NCBI RefSeq assembly: GCF_011927795.1
Contig: NZ_JAATJJ010000001.1
Coordinates: forward strand, 496,001-560,000
Direction of reading: 5' to 3'
Length of the DNA stretch: 64,000 bases
Source of the DNA: Saonia flava
GTDB lineage: Bacteria; Bacteroidota; Bacteroidia; Flavobacteriales; Flavobacteriaceae
Shown: piece after piece, positions 35,782 to 45,121 of the stretch
How positions within the stretch are numbered: the stretch's first letter is position 1
Layout of the letters: each line of letters starts with the position of its first letter
Translations under genes and position numbers: made by a program
The notes under the pieces: model-generated
Databases searched by the model: none
Seen by the model: the letters and a program-made list of their open reading frames with translations, nothing else
Told to the model about the DNA's origin: nothing

Positions 35782-38193
35782 ATGAAAACCAAACCTAGTA
35801 CAAGCAATGACATTTCTTTTAACGATTTTAAATCCCAAATTTTAAAAGATTATGAAATAGCTGTTACAAGTAGGGAATGTAGTTTGTTGGGAAGAAGAGA
35901 AGTCTTGAACGGAAAAGCTAAGTTTGGGATTTTTGGTGACGGAAAAGAACTTCCTCAACTGGCCATGGCTCGATCTTTTAAGAATGGGGATTTTAGAAGT
36001 GGCTACTATAGAGACCAAACTTTTATGATGGCATTGGGTCTTTTAACCCCAAAAAGTCTTTTCCACGGGCTATATGCCACCACAGATATTGAGAAAGAAC
36101 CCATGAGCGCAGGAAGACAAATGGGAGCACACTTTGTTACCCATAGTCTGAATGAGGATGGCAGTTGGAAAAATTTAACCCAACAGAAGAACAGCAGTGC
36201 AGATATTTCCTGTACGGCCGGTCAAATGCCAAGATTATTGGGGCTGGCACAGGCCTCCAAGGTATATAGGGAAATTAAAGGTATTGATGCTTCCAAATTT
36301 TCTAAGAATGGAAATGAAGTCGCATGGGGTACTATTGGAAATGCCAGTACCAGTGAAGGTCATTTTTTTGAAGTAATCAATGCTGCCGGAGTAATGCAAG
36401 TGCCCATGGTCTTAAGTGTCTGGGATGATGAATATGGAATCTCTGTTCCTGCCAAATATCATACCACCAAAAGTGATATTTCCAAAGTATTGGAAGGCTT
36501 TAGAAAGGACAATGACCATGCAGGGTATGAATTGATTAAGGTAAAAGGATGGGACTATACTGCATTGATACATGCCTATGAAAATGCATCGGACATGGCA
36601 CGTGAAGAGCATACACCCATACTTGTTCATGTAACTGAATTGACACAGCCCCAAGGACACTCAACCTCTGGATCCCATGAAAGATACAAAACCAAAAAAA
36701 GACTGGAATGGGAAAAGGAAAACGATTGCAATAAACGCTTTCGTGAGTTTATTTTAGAGAACAACATCGCTACAGAAGATGAATTAACGGCTTTAGAGAA
36801 AAAGGTTAAGGAAGAAGTTCGTATTGCAAGAAGAGAAGCCCTTGAAGAGTTTCTTGCTCCTCATAAGCAAGCACAAAAGACCTTGGTAAACTTGTTGGAC
36901 AAAGTTGCAAATACCAGTCCCAACAAGGTTTTCATAAATAAGATAAAAAACAGTCTAAGTGCTTTAAAAGAACCCATCAATAGAGATATGGCCTCCAGTT
37001 CCAGAAGAGCGTTACGGTATCTTGTAGAGGAAAACAGCCCCGAAAAAAGGGCTTTGCAAGACTGGACAAAAAACTTTTTAAATAATGTACAACCAAAATA
37101 CAGCTCTCATCTATACAGTGAATTGCCCAATAAAGCAACACGAATAGAAGCCGTAAAACCAACCTACTCCGAAACTTCGGATAAAGTGGATGGTAGAATT
37201 GTTTTAAGGGATAACTTTGATGTCCTTTTTTCCAAATACCCAGAACTAATGATTTTTGGTGAAGATACAGGTGCCATAGGAGATGTGAACCAAGGATTGG
37301 AAGGGTTGCAAAAAAAGTATGGAAAAACAAGATTGGCAGATACAGGAATAAGGGAAACAACCATTATTGGCCAAGGAATAGGGCTTGCATTACGAGGGTT
37401 ACGCCCTATTGCAGAAATTCAATATTTAGATTATATTTTATATGCCATTCAAACCTTAAGTGATGATTTGGCATCATTACATTACCGAACAGTTGGTAAG
37501 CAAAAAGCGCCCCTGATCGTAAGAACACGCGGGCATAGATTGGAAGGAATTTGGCATTCTGGATCCCCAATGGGAGGTTTAATTCATTTTCTAAGGGGAA
37601 TGTATATTCTATCCCCAAGAGATATGACCGTTGCCGCTGGTTTTTACAACACATTATTAAAAAGTGATGAACCCGCATTGGTAATTGAAAGCTTAAATGG
37701 TTATAGACTAAAAGAAGCCATGCCTAATAATTTAGGTGAATTTTGCACTCCTATTGGTGTTGTGGAAACCCTAAAAGAAGGTTCAGATATTACATTACTT
37801 TCCTATGGTTCCACACTTAGGATTGTTATGCAAGCTGCAACAGAATTAAGGGAAGTTGGGATTGATGTTGAAGTAATTGACGCTCAAAGTCTATTGCCTT
37901 TTGATATTAAGCACGATGTCATTAAAAGTGTGCAAAAAACAAATAGGTTGCTAATTATAGATGAAGATGTGCCAGGGGGATGTTCCGCCTATCTATTGGG
38001 TGAAATTATGGAGAAACAAGGTGGCTATCAATATTTGGACAGTCCTCCACAAACTTTGACCGCTAAAGACCATAGACCAGCTTATGCAACCGATGGGGAT
38101 TATTTTTCTAAACCCAATGAAGAAGATGTTTTTGAAAAGGTATATGCCATTATGCACGAAGCCAACCCTATAGACTTTCCAATGCTTTTTTAA
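35782..38193 (+). CDS. 2-oxoacid dehydrogenase E1, fused alpha and beta subunits
   Basis: An 803-residue thiamine-diphosphate enzyme in which E1-alpha (residues ~30-370) and E1-beta (~455-800) are one chain. Seen: alpha part GYYRDQTFMMALGL, the TPP-site region GTIGNASTSEGHFFEVINAA, SVWDDEYGISVPA, and HVTELTQPQGHSTSGSHERY; beta part IFGEDTGAIGDVNQGLEGL, RLADTGIRETTIIGQGIGLA, RPIAEIQYLDYI and the C-terminal SYGSTLRIVMQAA and IIDEDVPGG. It decarboxylates a 2-oxo acid and acylates a lipoyl E2 encoded elsewhere; branched-chain substrates are the usual assignment for this fused type. A terminator follows the stop and a TACTTTCG near-consensus -7 box precedes the ATG. Confidence 0.92.
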   Translation: MKTKPSTSNDISFNDFKSQILKDYEIAVTSRECSLLGRREVLNGKAKFGIFGDGKELPQLAMARSFKNGDFRSGYYRDQTFMMALGLLTPKSLFHGLYATTDIEKEPMSAGRQMGAHFVTHSLNEDGSWKNLTQQKNSSADISCTAGQMPRLLGLAQASKVYREIKGIDASKFSKNGNEVAWGTIGNASTSEGHFFEVINAAGVMQVPMVLSVWDDEYGISVPAKYHTTKSDISKVLEGFRKDNDHAGYELIKVKGWDYTALIHAYENASDMAREEHTPILVHVTELTQPQGHSTSGSHERYKTKKRLEWEKENDCNKRFREFILENNIATEDELTALEKKVKEEVRIARREALEEFLAPHKQAQKTLVNLLDKVANTSPNKVFINKIKNSLSALKEPINRDMASSSRRALRYLVEENSPEKRALQDWTKNFLNNVQPKYSSHLYSELPNKATRIEAVKPTYSETSDKVDGRIVLRDNFDVLFSKYPELMIFGEDTGAIGDVNQGLEGLQKKYGKTRLADTGIRETTIIGQGIGLALRGLRPIAEIQYLDYILYAIQTLSDDLASLHYRTVGKQKAPLIVRTRGHRLEGIWHSGSPMGGLIHFLRGMYILSPRDMTVAAGFYNTLLKSDEPALVIESLNGYRLKEAMPNNLGEFCTPIGVVETLKEGSDITLLSYGSTLRIVMQAATELREVGIDVEVIDAQSLLPFDIKHDVIKSVQKTNRLLIIDEDVPGGCSAYLLGEIMEKQGGYQYLDSPPQTLTAKDHRPAYATDGDYFSKPNEEDVFEKVYAIMHEANPIDFPMLF

Positions 38194-38210
38194 AATACAA
38201 TTGAACAAAA

Positions 38211-38239
38211 AAAAAATCCCGCCAAATGCGGGATTTTTT
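38211..38239. terminator. Bidirectional intrinsic terminator
   Basis: AAAAAATCCCGC (38211-38222) pairs perfectly with GCGGGATTTTTT (38228-38239) around a 5-base loop between the convergent E1 and M16 protease genes. A and T tails allow use in both directions. Confidence 0.92.
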
Positions 38240-38258
38240 GTTTCTATCTAGATTGTTT

Positions 38259-41039
38259 TTAATTTTTTATATCAGTTTCTATTTCCTGAAGGGCTGGGGT
38301 AATAGGATTCCCATCCGCATCAATCTCAATTATAGCATCAAAACCTAGTTCATCCAATTTAGATGCAATTTTGGCCCTGTCCCCTACCATAAACCAGTTT
38401 ACAGCTTCAGGTTTTACCACCTTATTGCTTACACTCTTCACATCTTGCAATGAAAGATTTCTTACTTCATCATCATACCCTTGATAATAATCATCTGGCA
38501 ACCCATACTTTACAATATTTATAACTGAGCTATTAACTGCGTTATTGGTTTCCCATTGCCCAGGAAGGCTTAAAATCTGATTAGTCTTAACCTTGTCTAA
38601 TTCAGCCTGGGTTGCAGGCCTAGTGCTAGTGAACTCTGATATTTCTTTTCTTAGTTCTGTAACCGATTCCGCAGATTTGTCTGTCTGTACTGGAGCATAC
38701 AGCAAAAACAACCTTTCTTGTTTTGCCCCCATTACAAAACCACTGGCGCCGTAGGCCCAATGTTTATCCTCACGCAAGTTCATGTTTATTCTAGATGTGA
38801 AATCACCTCCTAAAATACTAACCATTTGTTCCATGGCCACTTGAGAAACATCCCCATACTTTTCCGTTAAATGCCCTGCAAGTATTAATGATTGAGGGGA
38901 TTCTGGTCTGTTCATTAAATATAAAGTGTTCTTGGAGTTCACTTGAGGTTTATTAAAGGTAATGGTAGGTATGGTTCCTTTTTTCCATTTGCCCAAAGAC
39001 TTGTTCAGTTTTTTTGTCAATTCAGATAACTCAACATCACCCGTTACTACCAAAGTGGCATTGTTTGGTTTGATCCATGTATCATAAAAAGAGACCACAT
39101 CTTCCCTAGTTAACTTTTCTACAGTATCCTCATAACCAGTTCCAGTGTATGGGTTGCTATACGGATGGCCATCACCATATAAATATTTGTTCATGACCCT
39201 TAATGCCATAGCAATGGGTTGCGACTTTTCTTTCTTTATATCATTTATCTGTTCTTCTTTTAATCGGGTAAATTCATTCTCAGGAAAAGAAGGGTTTAAA
39301 ATAACATCTGCAAATAAATCCAAACTTGCGTCCAAACTTGGTTTTAGTGTATTCATTGAAATATGTGACATGTCCTGATTGGAATATGTGGAAAGACTAG
39401 CTCCCAATAATTGCAATTTCTCATTAATTTGCAACGAATTCATTTCCTTGGTTCCCTCGTCCATAAGGTTCATGGCTAATGAAGCTGTTCCGGGACTGGC
39501 AAGATAATCCGTCTTATATCCAGCATCTACCATCAAATTCATTACCACCGTAGGCACTCCTTTTCTTTGCGCCAATACAACATTTAAACCATTGGAAAGC
39601 TTGGCACGTTGCAATACAGGGAATTTAGATTTTTTTGGTTCTCCAACTTCTGGTAATTTAGAACGATCAACAGTGGATTTCTCAACTGTATAATCAGGAA
39701 ATGGGTTGCAAACCAAGGTATGCTTTCCTTTGGTCAACCACTTTGTCGCCGTAGCTCTAATATCTTCAGCTGTTGCGTCCTCCACAAATTTTAAAGCTTT
39801 TTTATAATAAGAAGCATCTCCAAAATATGTTTGATTAGAAGCCAACCTATCCGACGTACCGCCAAAACCACCTATGCGCTCCAATCCTTTTATAAAACTG
39901 GAAAAATAGGCAGCCTTTACCCTTTTAAGTTCTGCCTCTGTTGGTCCATTTTTTATTAAATCATCGATTCCCGCCAACAACTTCTGTTTAACCTCTTCTG
40001 CATCTCCTCCGGGCTTTACATTTCCATATACTATAAATTGACTAGCTATCTCTCTGGAATACTGAAAAGAAACTACCGAACTGGCAATCTGATCTTCATA
40101 TACCAGTTTTTTATACAGTCTAGAATTTTTACCACTTGTCAACAGTGCAGAAATTAAATCAAAATGCAAATCCTCTTTTTGGCCCAGCTGTGGCGTATTC
40201 CAAGAAAATAATATTCTTGTTTCCGGCACTCTATCCTCGTACACTTGGTATGTATCCCCATTGTGAACAGGTATATTTACCTCTTGTCTTTCTACCGTAG
40301 GTCCCGAAGGGATATCACCAAAATATTTTAATACCCTTTGATATATGTCTTGTGGCTCAATGTCACCGGCAATGGCAACTACTGCATTAGCAGCTCCATA
40401 GTATCCAGAAAACCATTCTTTTACATCCTCAACAGTAGCTGCATTAAGGTCTTCCATTTCCCCAATAATGGACCAAGAGTAAGGATGTCCTTTTGGATAC
40501 ATGGCCTTAGTTAAATAATTAAATTGTTGTCCATAAGGATTGTTCTCACCTTGCCTTTTTTCATTTTGAACCACACCACGTTGTTCATCCAACAGTTCTT
40601 GTTTAATGGCGCCCAAAAAATGCCCCATTCTATCCGATTCCAAAAACAATACTTGGTCCAAAGCGGCCACAGGTACATTTTGAAAATAGTTGGTCCTATC
40701 CGAGTTTGTAGTTCCATTTACATCTGTCCCCCCAATTCTTTCTATGGCTTGAAAATAATCATCATTAAAATTTTCACTGCCATTGAACATTAAATGCTCA
40801 AAAAGATGGGCAAATCCACTTTTACCTGGTTTTTCGTTTTTAGAACCAACATGGTACCAAACATTAACAGCCGCAATGGGTGCTTTATGGTCCTCATGCA
40901 CCAAGAGTGTCAGTCCATTGGGCAACACAAATTTTTCATGTGGTATATCTATATCCGAAGCCTTGAACTCAAAACTTTGAGCTTGTTGTTTTTGGACAAC
41001 AAAGGCAAATAAAAAAATAAAAAGAAGAAGTTTTTTCAT
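38259..41039 (-). CDS. M16 family zinc metalloprotease (pitrilysin-like, two-domain)
   Basis: A 926-residue exported peptidase with signal MKKLLLFIFLFAFVVQKQQA. The inverted zinc motif HLFEH is at residues 78-82 (FAHLFEHLMFNGSENF), with the downstream glutamate in GVVQNEKRQG. An M16 C-terminal domain follows, then a second M16 pair from about residue 470 (LPVLQRAKLSNGLNVVLAQR) that lacks HxxEH, as expected for the inactive half. Likely periplasmic, degrading peptides. Single gene, convergent with E1 across a shared terminator. Confidence 0.92.
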   Translation of the reverse strand: MKKLLLFIFLFAFVVQKQQAQSFEFKASDIDIPHEKFVLPNGLTLLVHEDHKAPIAAVNVWYHVGSKNEKPGKSGFAHLFEHLMFNGSENFNDDYFQAIERIGGTDVNGTTNSDRTNYFQNVPVAALDQVLFLESDRMGHFLGAIKQELLDEQRGVVQNEKRQGENNPYGQQFNYLTKAMYPKGHPYSWSIIGEMEDLNAATVEDVKEWFSGYYGAANAVVAIAGDIEPQDIYQRVLKYFGDIPSGPTVERQEVNIPVHNGDTYQVYEDRVPETRILFSWNTPQLGQKEDLHFDLISALLTSGKNSRLYKKLVYEDQIASSVVSFQYSREIASQFIVYGNVKPGGDAEEVKQKLLAGIDDLIKNGPTEAELKRVKAAYFSSFIKGLERIGGFGGTSDRLASNQTYFGDASYYKKALKFVEDATAEDIRATATKWLTKGKHTLVCNPFPDYTVEKSTVDRSKLPEVGEPKKSKFPVLQRAKLSNGLNVVLAQRKGVPTVVMNLMVDAGYKTDYLASPGTASLAMNLMDEGTKEMNSLQINEKLQLLGASLSTYSNQDMSHISMNTLKPSLDASLDLFADVILNPSFPENEFTRLKEEQINDIKKEKSQPIAMALRVMNKYLYGDGHPYSNPYTGTGYEDTVEKLTREDVVSFYDTWIKPNNATLVVTGDVELSELTKKLNKSLGKWKKGTIPTITFNKPQVNSKNTLYLMNRPESPQSLILAGHLTEKYGDVSQVAMEQMVSILGGDFTSRINMNLREDKHWAYGASGFVMGAKQERLFLLYAPVQTDKSAESVTELRKEISEFTSTRPATQAELDKVKTNQILSLPGQWETNNAVNSSVINIVKYGLPDDYYQGYDDEVRNLSLQDVKSVSNKVVKPEAVNWFMVGDRAKIASKLDELGFDAIIEIDADGNPITPALQEIETDIKN

Positions 41040-41248
41040 GATTGATGTTGTTTTTTAAATTAAATTGGAATAAATATATGTATTATGTTAATCCTTAACA
41101 ATTATATACATTGATATGTGCAATAAAATAACAAAGAAAGTAATCCTATTCTTTCTATTACCCTTAACAACTATGGATAGATTTATGAATTTTTAATTTT
41201 GTTATAAAAAATCAATATATTTAAGGAACCAAAACCCCCCTACTAAAA

Positions 41249-41626
41249 ATGAAAAACTCTTTAAAGAATGACATGGGTCTTGCAATTTTAAGAATTGCAC
41301 CCTCTGTGATGTTAATGACGCATGGAATAGGTAAATTCCAAAAACTGATCAATGGTAATTTCGAATTTGGAAACCCAATTGGGATTGGAGCAACACCTTC
41401 TCTTTTTTTGACCGTTATTGGCGAATTTATATGTCCAATACTAATAATTTTAGGTTTTAAAACTCGTTGGGCCGCCATTCCACCTGCAATAACAATGTTG
41501 GTAGCTGCATTGATCGTGCATAGTGCCGATCCCTTTGGCACAAAGGAAAAAGCCTTGATGTACCTTGTGTTTTTTGTGGCCATATTTTTATTGGGCCCAG
41601 GCAAATACAGTATTGATAAAAGATAA
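41249..41626 (+). CDS. DoxX family membrane protein
   Basis: A 125-residue four-helix membrane protein. Hallmarks are LRIAPSVMLMTHGIGKFQKL in the first helix, GEFICPILIILGFKTRWAA, and the last helix AIFLLGPGKYSID. DoxX-family proteins are associated with respiratory oxidoreductases or redox stress, but most members are unassigned. It ends 1 base from the end of the convergent holA. The 209-base divergent gap to the M16 gene holds nothing recognisable. Confidence 0.88.
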   Translation: MKNSLKNDMGLAILRIAPSVMLMTHGIGKFQKLINGNFEFGNPIGIGATPSLFLTVIGEFICPILIILGFKTRWAAIPPAITMLVAALIVHSADPFGTKEKALMYLVFFVAIFLLGPGKYSIDKR

Positions 41627-41627
41627 T

Positions 41628-42629
41628 CTAGACAATCTTTACGAGAAGCTCTTTTAGAAGATCTGCATGGGAAATATTGGTAGCACCAACTCCCTTACCC
41701 TTTAAATCCAAGGTTCTAAGCTGTGATATAATTTGGCTTACTTTTTTCATGGGGTAATTTCTTGCTGCAATTTGAAATTCTGATACAAAAAAAGGGTTTA
41801 CTCCTAATGCGCTCGCCACATTTTTTGATGAATGGTCGCTTAAGCCATGGTATTTTAATAATTGTGTGAAAAATGTATTGAGCAAAGTTATGGTAACCAC
41901 AAATGGGTTGTCCTTTGGATTCTGGGCAAAGTAATTGATTATCCTAGTTGCTTTTATCACATTCTTTTCCCCAATAGCTTTTTTAAGCTCAAAATTGTTG
42001 TAATCCTTACTTATACCAATATGCTCTTCAATGACATCTGGCGTAATTTCGGTTCCCTTAGGAACTACCAATTGTAGTTTTTCTAGTTCATTGTTTACTC
42101 TACTTAAATCTGTTCCCAAAAATTCTACCAGCAAAATAGCGGCCTTAGGAGAGATTTTATATCCCTTACCCTGCAATATCCTTCGTATCCAATCTGATAC
42201 CTGATTTTCATACAATTTTTTGCTTTCAAACAAAACCCCATTTTTTTTAATGGATTTGTACAATTTTTTTCTCTTGTCCAATTTTGCATATTTATAGCAG
42301 ATAACCAGCACCGTAGAGGTTTGTGGTTGGTCACTATAAGAGGTCAAGTTTTCTATGGTTCTGGACAAATGTTGGGCTTCTTTCACAATAACCACTTGTT
42401 TCTCAGACATCATAGGGTATCGTTTTGCATTGCTTACAATGTCATCTACACTCGCATCTTTTCCATACAAGATGATTTGGTTAAAACCTCTTTCTTCTTC
42501 TGTTAAGACATTCTTTTCAATATATTCTGCAACCCTGTCTATATAATAGGCCTCATCACCCATTAGAAAATATATGGGCCTTAAATTACCATTCTTAATA
42601 TCTGTAACTATTTGCTTAACTTCATCCAT
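41628..42629 (-). CDS. holA: DNA polymerase III subunit delta
   Basis: A 333-residue clamp-loader delta subunit. It opens with the family start (VKQIVTDIKNGNLRPIYFLM GDEAYYID, written as two adjoining pieces) and contains NQIILYGKDASVDDIVSNAK, YPMMSEKQVVIVKEAQHL, FEFLGTDLSRVNNELEKL-type segment, and a C-terminal collar helix region (KVSQIISQLRTLDLKGKG). The family delta fold with degenerate AAA+ motifs is consistent. It helps load the sliding clamp on DNA. The gene is divergent from the HsdR-N protein with 26 bases between starts. Confidence 0.9.
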   Translation of the reverse strand: MDEVKQIVTDIKNGNLRPIYFLMGDEAYYIDRVAEYIEKNVLTEEERGFNQIILYGKDASVDDIVSNAKRYPMMSEKQVVIVKEAQHLSRTIENLTSYSDQPQTSTVLVICYKYAKLDKRKKLYKSIKKNGVLFESKKLYENQVSDWIRRILQGKGYKISPKAAILLVEFLGTDLSRVNNELEKLQLVVPKGTEITPDVIEEHIGISKDYNNFELKKAIGEKNVIKATRIINYFAQNPKDNPFVVTITLLNTFFTQLLKYHGLSDHSSKNVASALGVNPFFVSEFQIAARNYPMKKVSQIISQLRTLDLKGKGVGATNISHADLLKELLVKIV

Positions 42630-42643
42630 CCAAAAAAAATCAT

Positions 42644-42651
42644 CAAATTTG
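42644..42651. promoter_or_regulatory. CAAATTTG palindrome between divergent holA and HsdR-N genes
   Basis: CAAATTTG is self-complementary and differs from the -7 consensus TAnnTTTG only at its first base on both strands. It sits midway between the two divergent start codons (42629 and 42656), 14 and 4 bases away. It is a candidate shared promoter core, but weaker than the 16081 palindrome. Confidence 0.35.
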
Positions 42652-42655
42652 TCTT

Positions 42656-43102
42656 ATGCAACCATTAAATTTTCCAGCATATGACTTTAGATTCAAAAAT
42701 AGCGAAAATAAAGTCCAGATTTTTGATGTCATTCGTAAAAAATTTGTGGTTTTACAACCCGAGGAATGGGTACGCCAACATGTGGTCCATAGTTTAATTG
42801 ATGACAAAAAATACCCCAAATCCCTTATCAATGTTGAAAAACAGCTAAAAATCAACAACCTAACAAAAAGGTATGATGTCGTTGTCTATAATCCAGATGG
42901 CAGTATTCATGTTTTAGTGGAGTGCAAGGCTCCAAAAATTAAAATTTCTCAAACAACTTTTGACCAAATTGCACGGTACAATATGCAATTAAGGGCCAAC
43001 TATTTAATAGTAACCAATGGTCTAGAGCATTATTATTGCAAAATGGACTCCGAAGAAGAAAAATATACTTTTTTGAGTCAAATTCCTGATTTTAGCCGTT
43101 AA
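42656..43102 (+). CDS. Stand-alone type I restriction HsdR N-terminal (PD-(D/E)xK) domain protein
   Basis: A 148-residue protein equal to the N-terminal nuclease domain of HsdR: FRFKNSENKVQIFDVIRKKF, PEEWVRQHVVHSLI, and the catalytic core KRYDVVVYNPDGS with Asp, followed by HVLVECKAPKI with the ExK pair, then TFDQIARYNMQLRANYLIVT. Nuclease residues look intact. No helicase, HsdM or HsdS gene is near; the neighbours are holA (divergent) and a glycosyltransferase. Such solitary proteins are common and highly conserved in Bacteroidota, so a housekeeping role in DNA metabolism is more likely than restriction. That is inference from context. Confidence 0.85.
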   Translation: MQPLNFPAYDFRFKNSENKVQIFDVIRKKFVVLQPEEWVRQHVVHSLIDDKKYPKSLINVEKQLKINNLTKRYDVVVYNPDGSIHVLVECKAPKIKISQTTFDQIARYNMQLRANYLIVTNGLEHYYCKMDSEEEKYTFLSQIPDFSR

Positions 43103-43114
43103 TTTGCTTTCGTT

Positions 43115-44116
43115 TTGAAGATAGCCATTGTCATACTCAACTGGAACGGTGCCACTCTGTTGGAAAAGTACCTTCCTTCTGTTACTAAATATTCACAAGG
43201 TGCAGATATTTATGTGGCTGACAATGCTTCTACCGATTCTTCCATCCCTTTCTTAAAAGAACACTACCCCAATGTTCAAATTATTCAAAACCAATCCAAT
43301 GGCGGTTTTGCCAAAGGATACAATGATGCATTGCAACACGTTATTGCAGATATATACTGTTTATTGAATTCCGATGTAGAGGTGACCAAAGACTGGTTGG
43401 TTCCCATAAAAAAAGCATTTACTGAACTACCTGAAGCGGCGATTATCCAACCAAAAATTCTGGATTTAAAAAAGAAAAACTACTTTGAATATGCCGGCGC
43501 TGCCGGAGGTTTCATAGACCAATTGGGATACCCTTTTTGCCGGGGTCGTATTTTTCAGGCCTTAGAGGAAGATAAAGGACAATACAATGATATAAAAGAA
43601 ATATTTTGGGCAACTGGTGCATGTATGTTCATTAAAAGTGGGCTTTACCACTCCCTTAAGGGTTTTGATGAGGACTATTTTGCACATCAAGAAGAAGTAG
43701 ATCTTTGTTGGAGGGCCAAAAATGAAGGCTATAAAGTATTTTATGTAGGTACTAGTAGTGTTTATCATTTGGGCGGTTCCACTTTAAGCAATATGAACCC
43801 AAAAAAAACGTACCTCAATTTTAGAAATTCATTGTACTCTATTACAAAAAATCTCCCTAGAAGAAAAGCTTTTATAATTATTGGTCTACGATTGTTGCTG
43901 GATGCCGTGGCTGCGGTACGTTTTATCTTTCAATTAAAGTTTAAACATTGTGCGGCAATTCTTAGGGCCCATTTTAGTTTTTATCGTAACTTTAGGAACA
44001 TGTACAAGAAGAGGGAAAAGGTTAATTTCATCCAAAAGTATTATACCACGAAATCCATAGTATGGTCTCATTTCGTACATCAAGTAAAGAATTTTAACAT
44101 TTTAGTAAAAGATTAA
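43115..44116 (+). CDS. Family 2 glycosyltransferase
   Basis: A 333-residue GT-A enzyme of the rhamnosyltransferase-like GT2 group: IAIVILNWNGATLLEKYLPS, YVADNASTDSSIPFLKE, NGGFAKGYND, LLNSDVEVTKDWL (DxD-like), and GFDEDYFAHQEEVDLCWRAK, the acceptor-site ED motif. C-terminal hydrophobic and basic helices suggest membrane association. It adds a sugar to a surface polysaccharide or lipid acceptor; donor and acceptor are unknown. The start is TTG 43115, which gives the canonical MKIAIVILNWNG beginning. It lies 12 bases after the HsdR-N gene. Confidence 0.9.
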   Translation: MKIAIVILNWNGATLLEKYLPSVTKYSQGADIYVADNASTDSSIPFLKEHYPNVQIIQNQSNGGFAKGYNDALQHVIADIYCLLNSDVEVTKDWLVPIKKAFTELPEAAIIQPKILDLKKKNYFEYAGAAGGFIDQLGYPFCRGRIFQALEEDKGQYNDIKEIFWATGACMFIKSGLYHSLKGFDEDYFAHQEEVDLCWRAKNEGYKVFYVGTSSVYHLGGSTLSNMNPKKTYLNFRNSLYSITKNLPRRKAFIIIGLRLLLDAVAAVRFIFQLKFKHCAAILRAHFSFYRNFRNMYKKREKVNFIQKYYTTKSIVWSHFVHQVKNFNILVKD

Positions 44117-44130
44117 CTAAAATGTTAAAA
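44092..44130 (+). terminator. 15-bp perfect inverted repeat spanning the glycosyltransferase stop codon
   Basis: TTTTAACATTTTAGT (44092-44106) and ACTAAAATGTTAAAA (44116-44130) are exact reverse complements with a 9-base loop; the stop TAA falls at 44114-44116. The stem is almost entirely A-T, so it may act as a terminator/mRNA-protecting structure or as a protein-binding site for the OmpA gene promoter 20 bases beyond. Confidence 0.5.
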
Positions 44131-44149
44131 TGCGGATTGACAAATTATA

Positions 44150-44157
44150 TAATTTTG
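44150..44157 (+). promoter_or_regulatory. OmpA-gene -7 promoter element
   Basis: TAATTTTG matches TAnnTTTG and lies 55 bases before ATG 44213. No standard-spaced TTG was found. Confidence 0.5.
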
Positions 44158-44212
44158 GTTGCTTAATTAAGTAAAAAAAGAAATAACTAAACAATTAATA
44201 TAAAGAATAATT

Positions 44213-45064
44213 ATGAAGAAAATCATTTTAGGATGTCTGGGAGTAACACTTTTATTGTCGTCGTGTGTGTCTCAAAAGAAGTATGCAGCGTTGGAAGCAC
44301 AGCAGCAGGAAACTCAAGATTTATTGAATTCTGCAACTGTAAAATTAAATGACTGTTTGGAAGAGAAGGCTTCAGCCTCTGCAAGATTACAAACTTTGGA
44401 AGATCAAAACGCTTTCTTAAAAGCAAACAATCAGGAGTTAATAAACAATATGGGGGATTTAACTACCTTAACAACAAAAGGTGCTGAGAATCTAGAAAAA
44501 TCTTTGGAAAGTTTACAAGAAAAAGATTTGACCATTAGAAGATTGCAAGATGCCATTACAAGAAGAGATTCAGTGAACCTATCTTTAGTACAAAGTTTAA
44601 AAGGTGTTCTTGGAAATTTGGATGACGAGGATATAGAAATAAGCGTGGAAAAAGGTGTTGTTTTTGTATCTATTTCAGATAAGTTATTATTCAGTAGTGG
44701 CAGCTATAATATTACCAATAGAGCTAAAGAAGTTTTAGGTAAAGTTGCTAAGGTTGTTAACAATAAACCAGATTTTGAATTTATGGTAGAAGGTCATACA
44801 GATGATGTGCCATATAGAAAGGGTGTATTATTGGACAACTGGGATTTAAGTACAAAAAGAGCTACTGCCATAGTGCGAGTACTACAAAATGATTATAACG
44901 TAGATCCTAAGCGTATGACTGCTGCTGGTAGATCAGAGTATATTCCTGTATCTGCTACGGACAAATCGAAAAACAGAAGAACCAGAATTGTTGTTCTTCC
45001 TAAAATTGACCAATTCTATAGCATGATTGAAGAGGGAATGAAAGATCCCGCAATCAATAAATAA
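44213..45064 (+). CDS. OmpA family peptidoglycan-binding lipoprotein
   Basis: A 283-residue lipoprotein: signal MKKIILGCLGVTLLLSSC (cysteine 18), a coiled-coil stalk (residues ~25-125) and an OmpA C-terminal domain. The domain holds the peptidoglycan-binding residues in VEGHTDDVPYR, NWDLSTKRATAIVRVL and KSKNRRTRIVVLP. It anchors the outer membrane to the wall. It has its own -7 box and a very strong terminator, so it is probably a highly expressed single gene. A degenerate paralogue with the same layout is at 53.5 kb. Confidence 0.93.
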   Translation: MKKIILGCLGVTLLLSSCVSQKKYAALEAQQQETQDLLNSATVKLNDCLEEKASASARLQTLEDQNAFLKANNQELINNMGDLTTLTTKGAENLEKSLESLQEKDLTIRRLQDAITRRDSVNLSLVQSLKGVLGNLDDEDIEISVEKGVVFVSISDKLLFSSGSYNITNRAKEVLGKVAKVVNNKPDFEFMVEGHTDDVPYRKGVLLDNWDLSTKRATAIVRVLQNDYNVDPKRMTAAGRSEYIPVSATDKSKNRRTRIVVLPKIDQFYSMIEEGMKDPAINK

Positions 45065-45083
45065 TTAGAAACAAATGATATGA

Positions 45084-45118
45084 TAAGGGCGGCCAATGGC
45101 CGCCCTTATTTTTTTTGC
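45084..45118 (+). terminator. Strong intrinsic terminator
   Basis: TAAGGGCGGCC (45084-45094) pairs with GGCCGCCCTTA (45098-45108) around AAT and is followed by TTTTTTTT. It serves the OmpA gene; the convergent gene ends at 45122. Confidence 0.95.
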
Positions 45119-45121
45119 TAT

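Noticed and set aside
42656-43102. Remnant of a type I restriction-modification locus
   Set aside because: No HsdM, HsdS or helicase fragments are near, and the frame is intact with clean ends, so it looks like a complete stand-alone gene.
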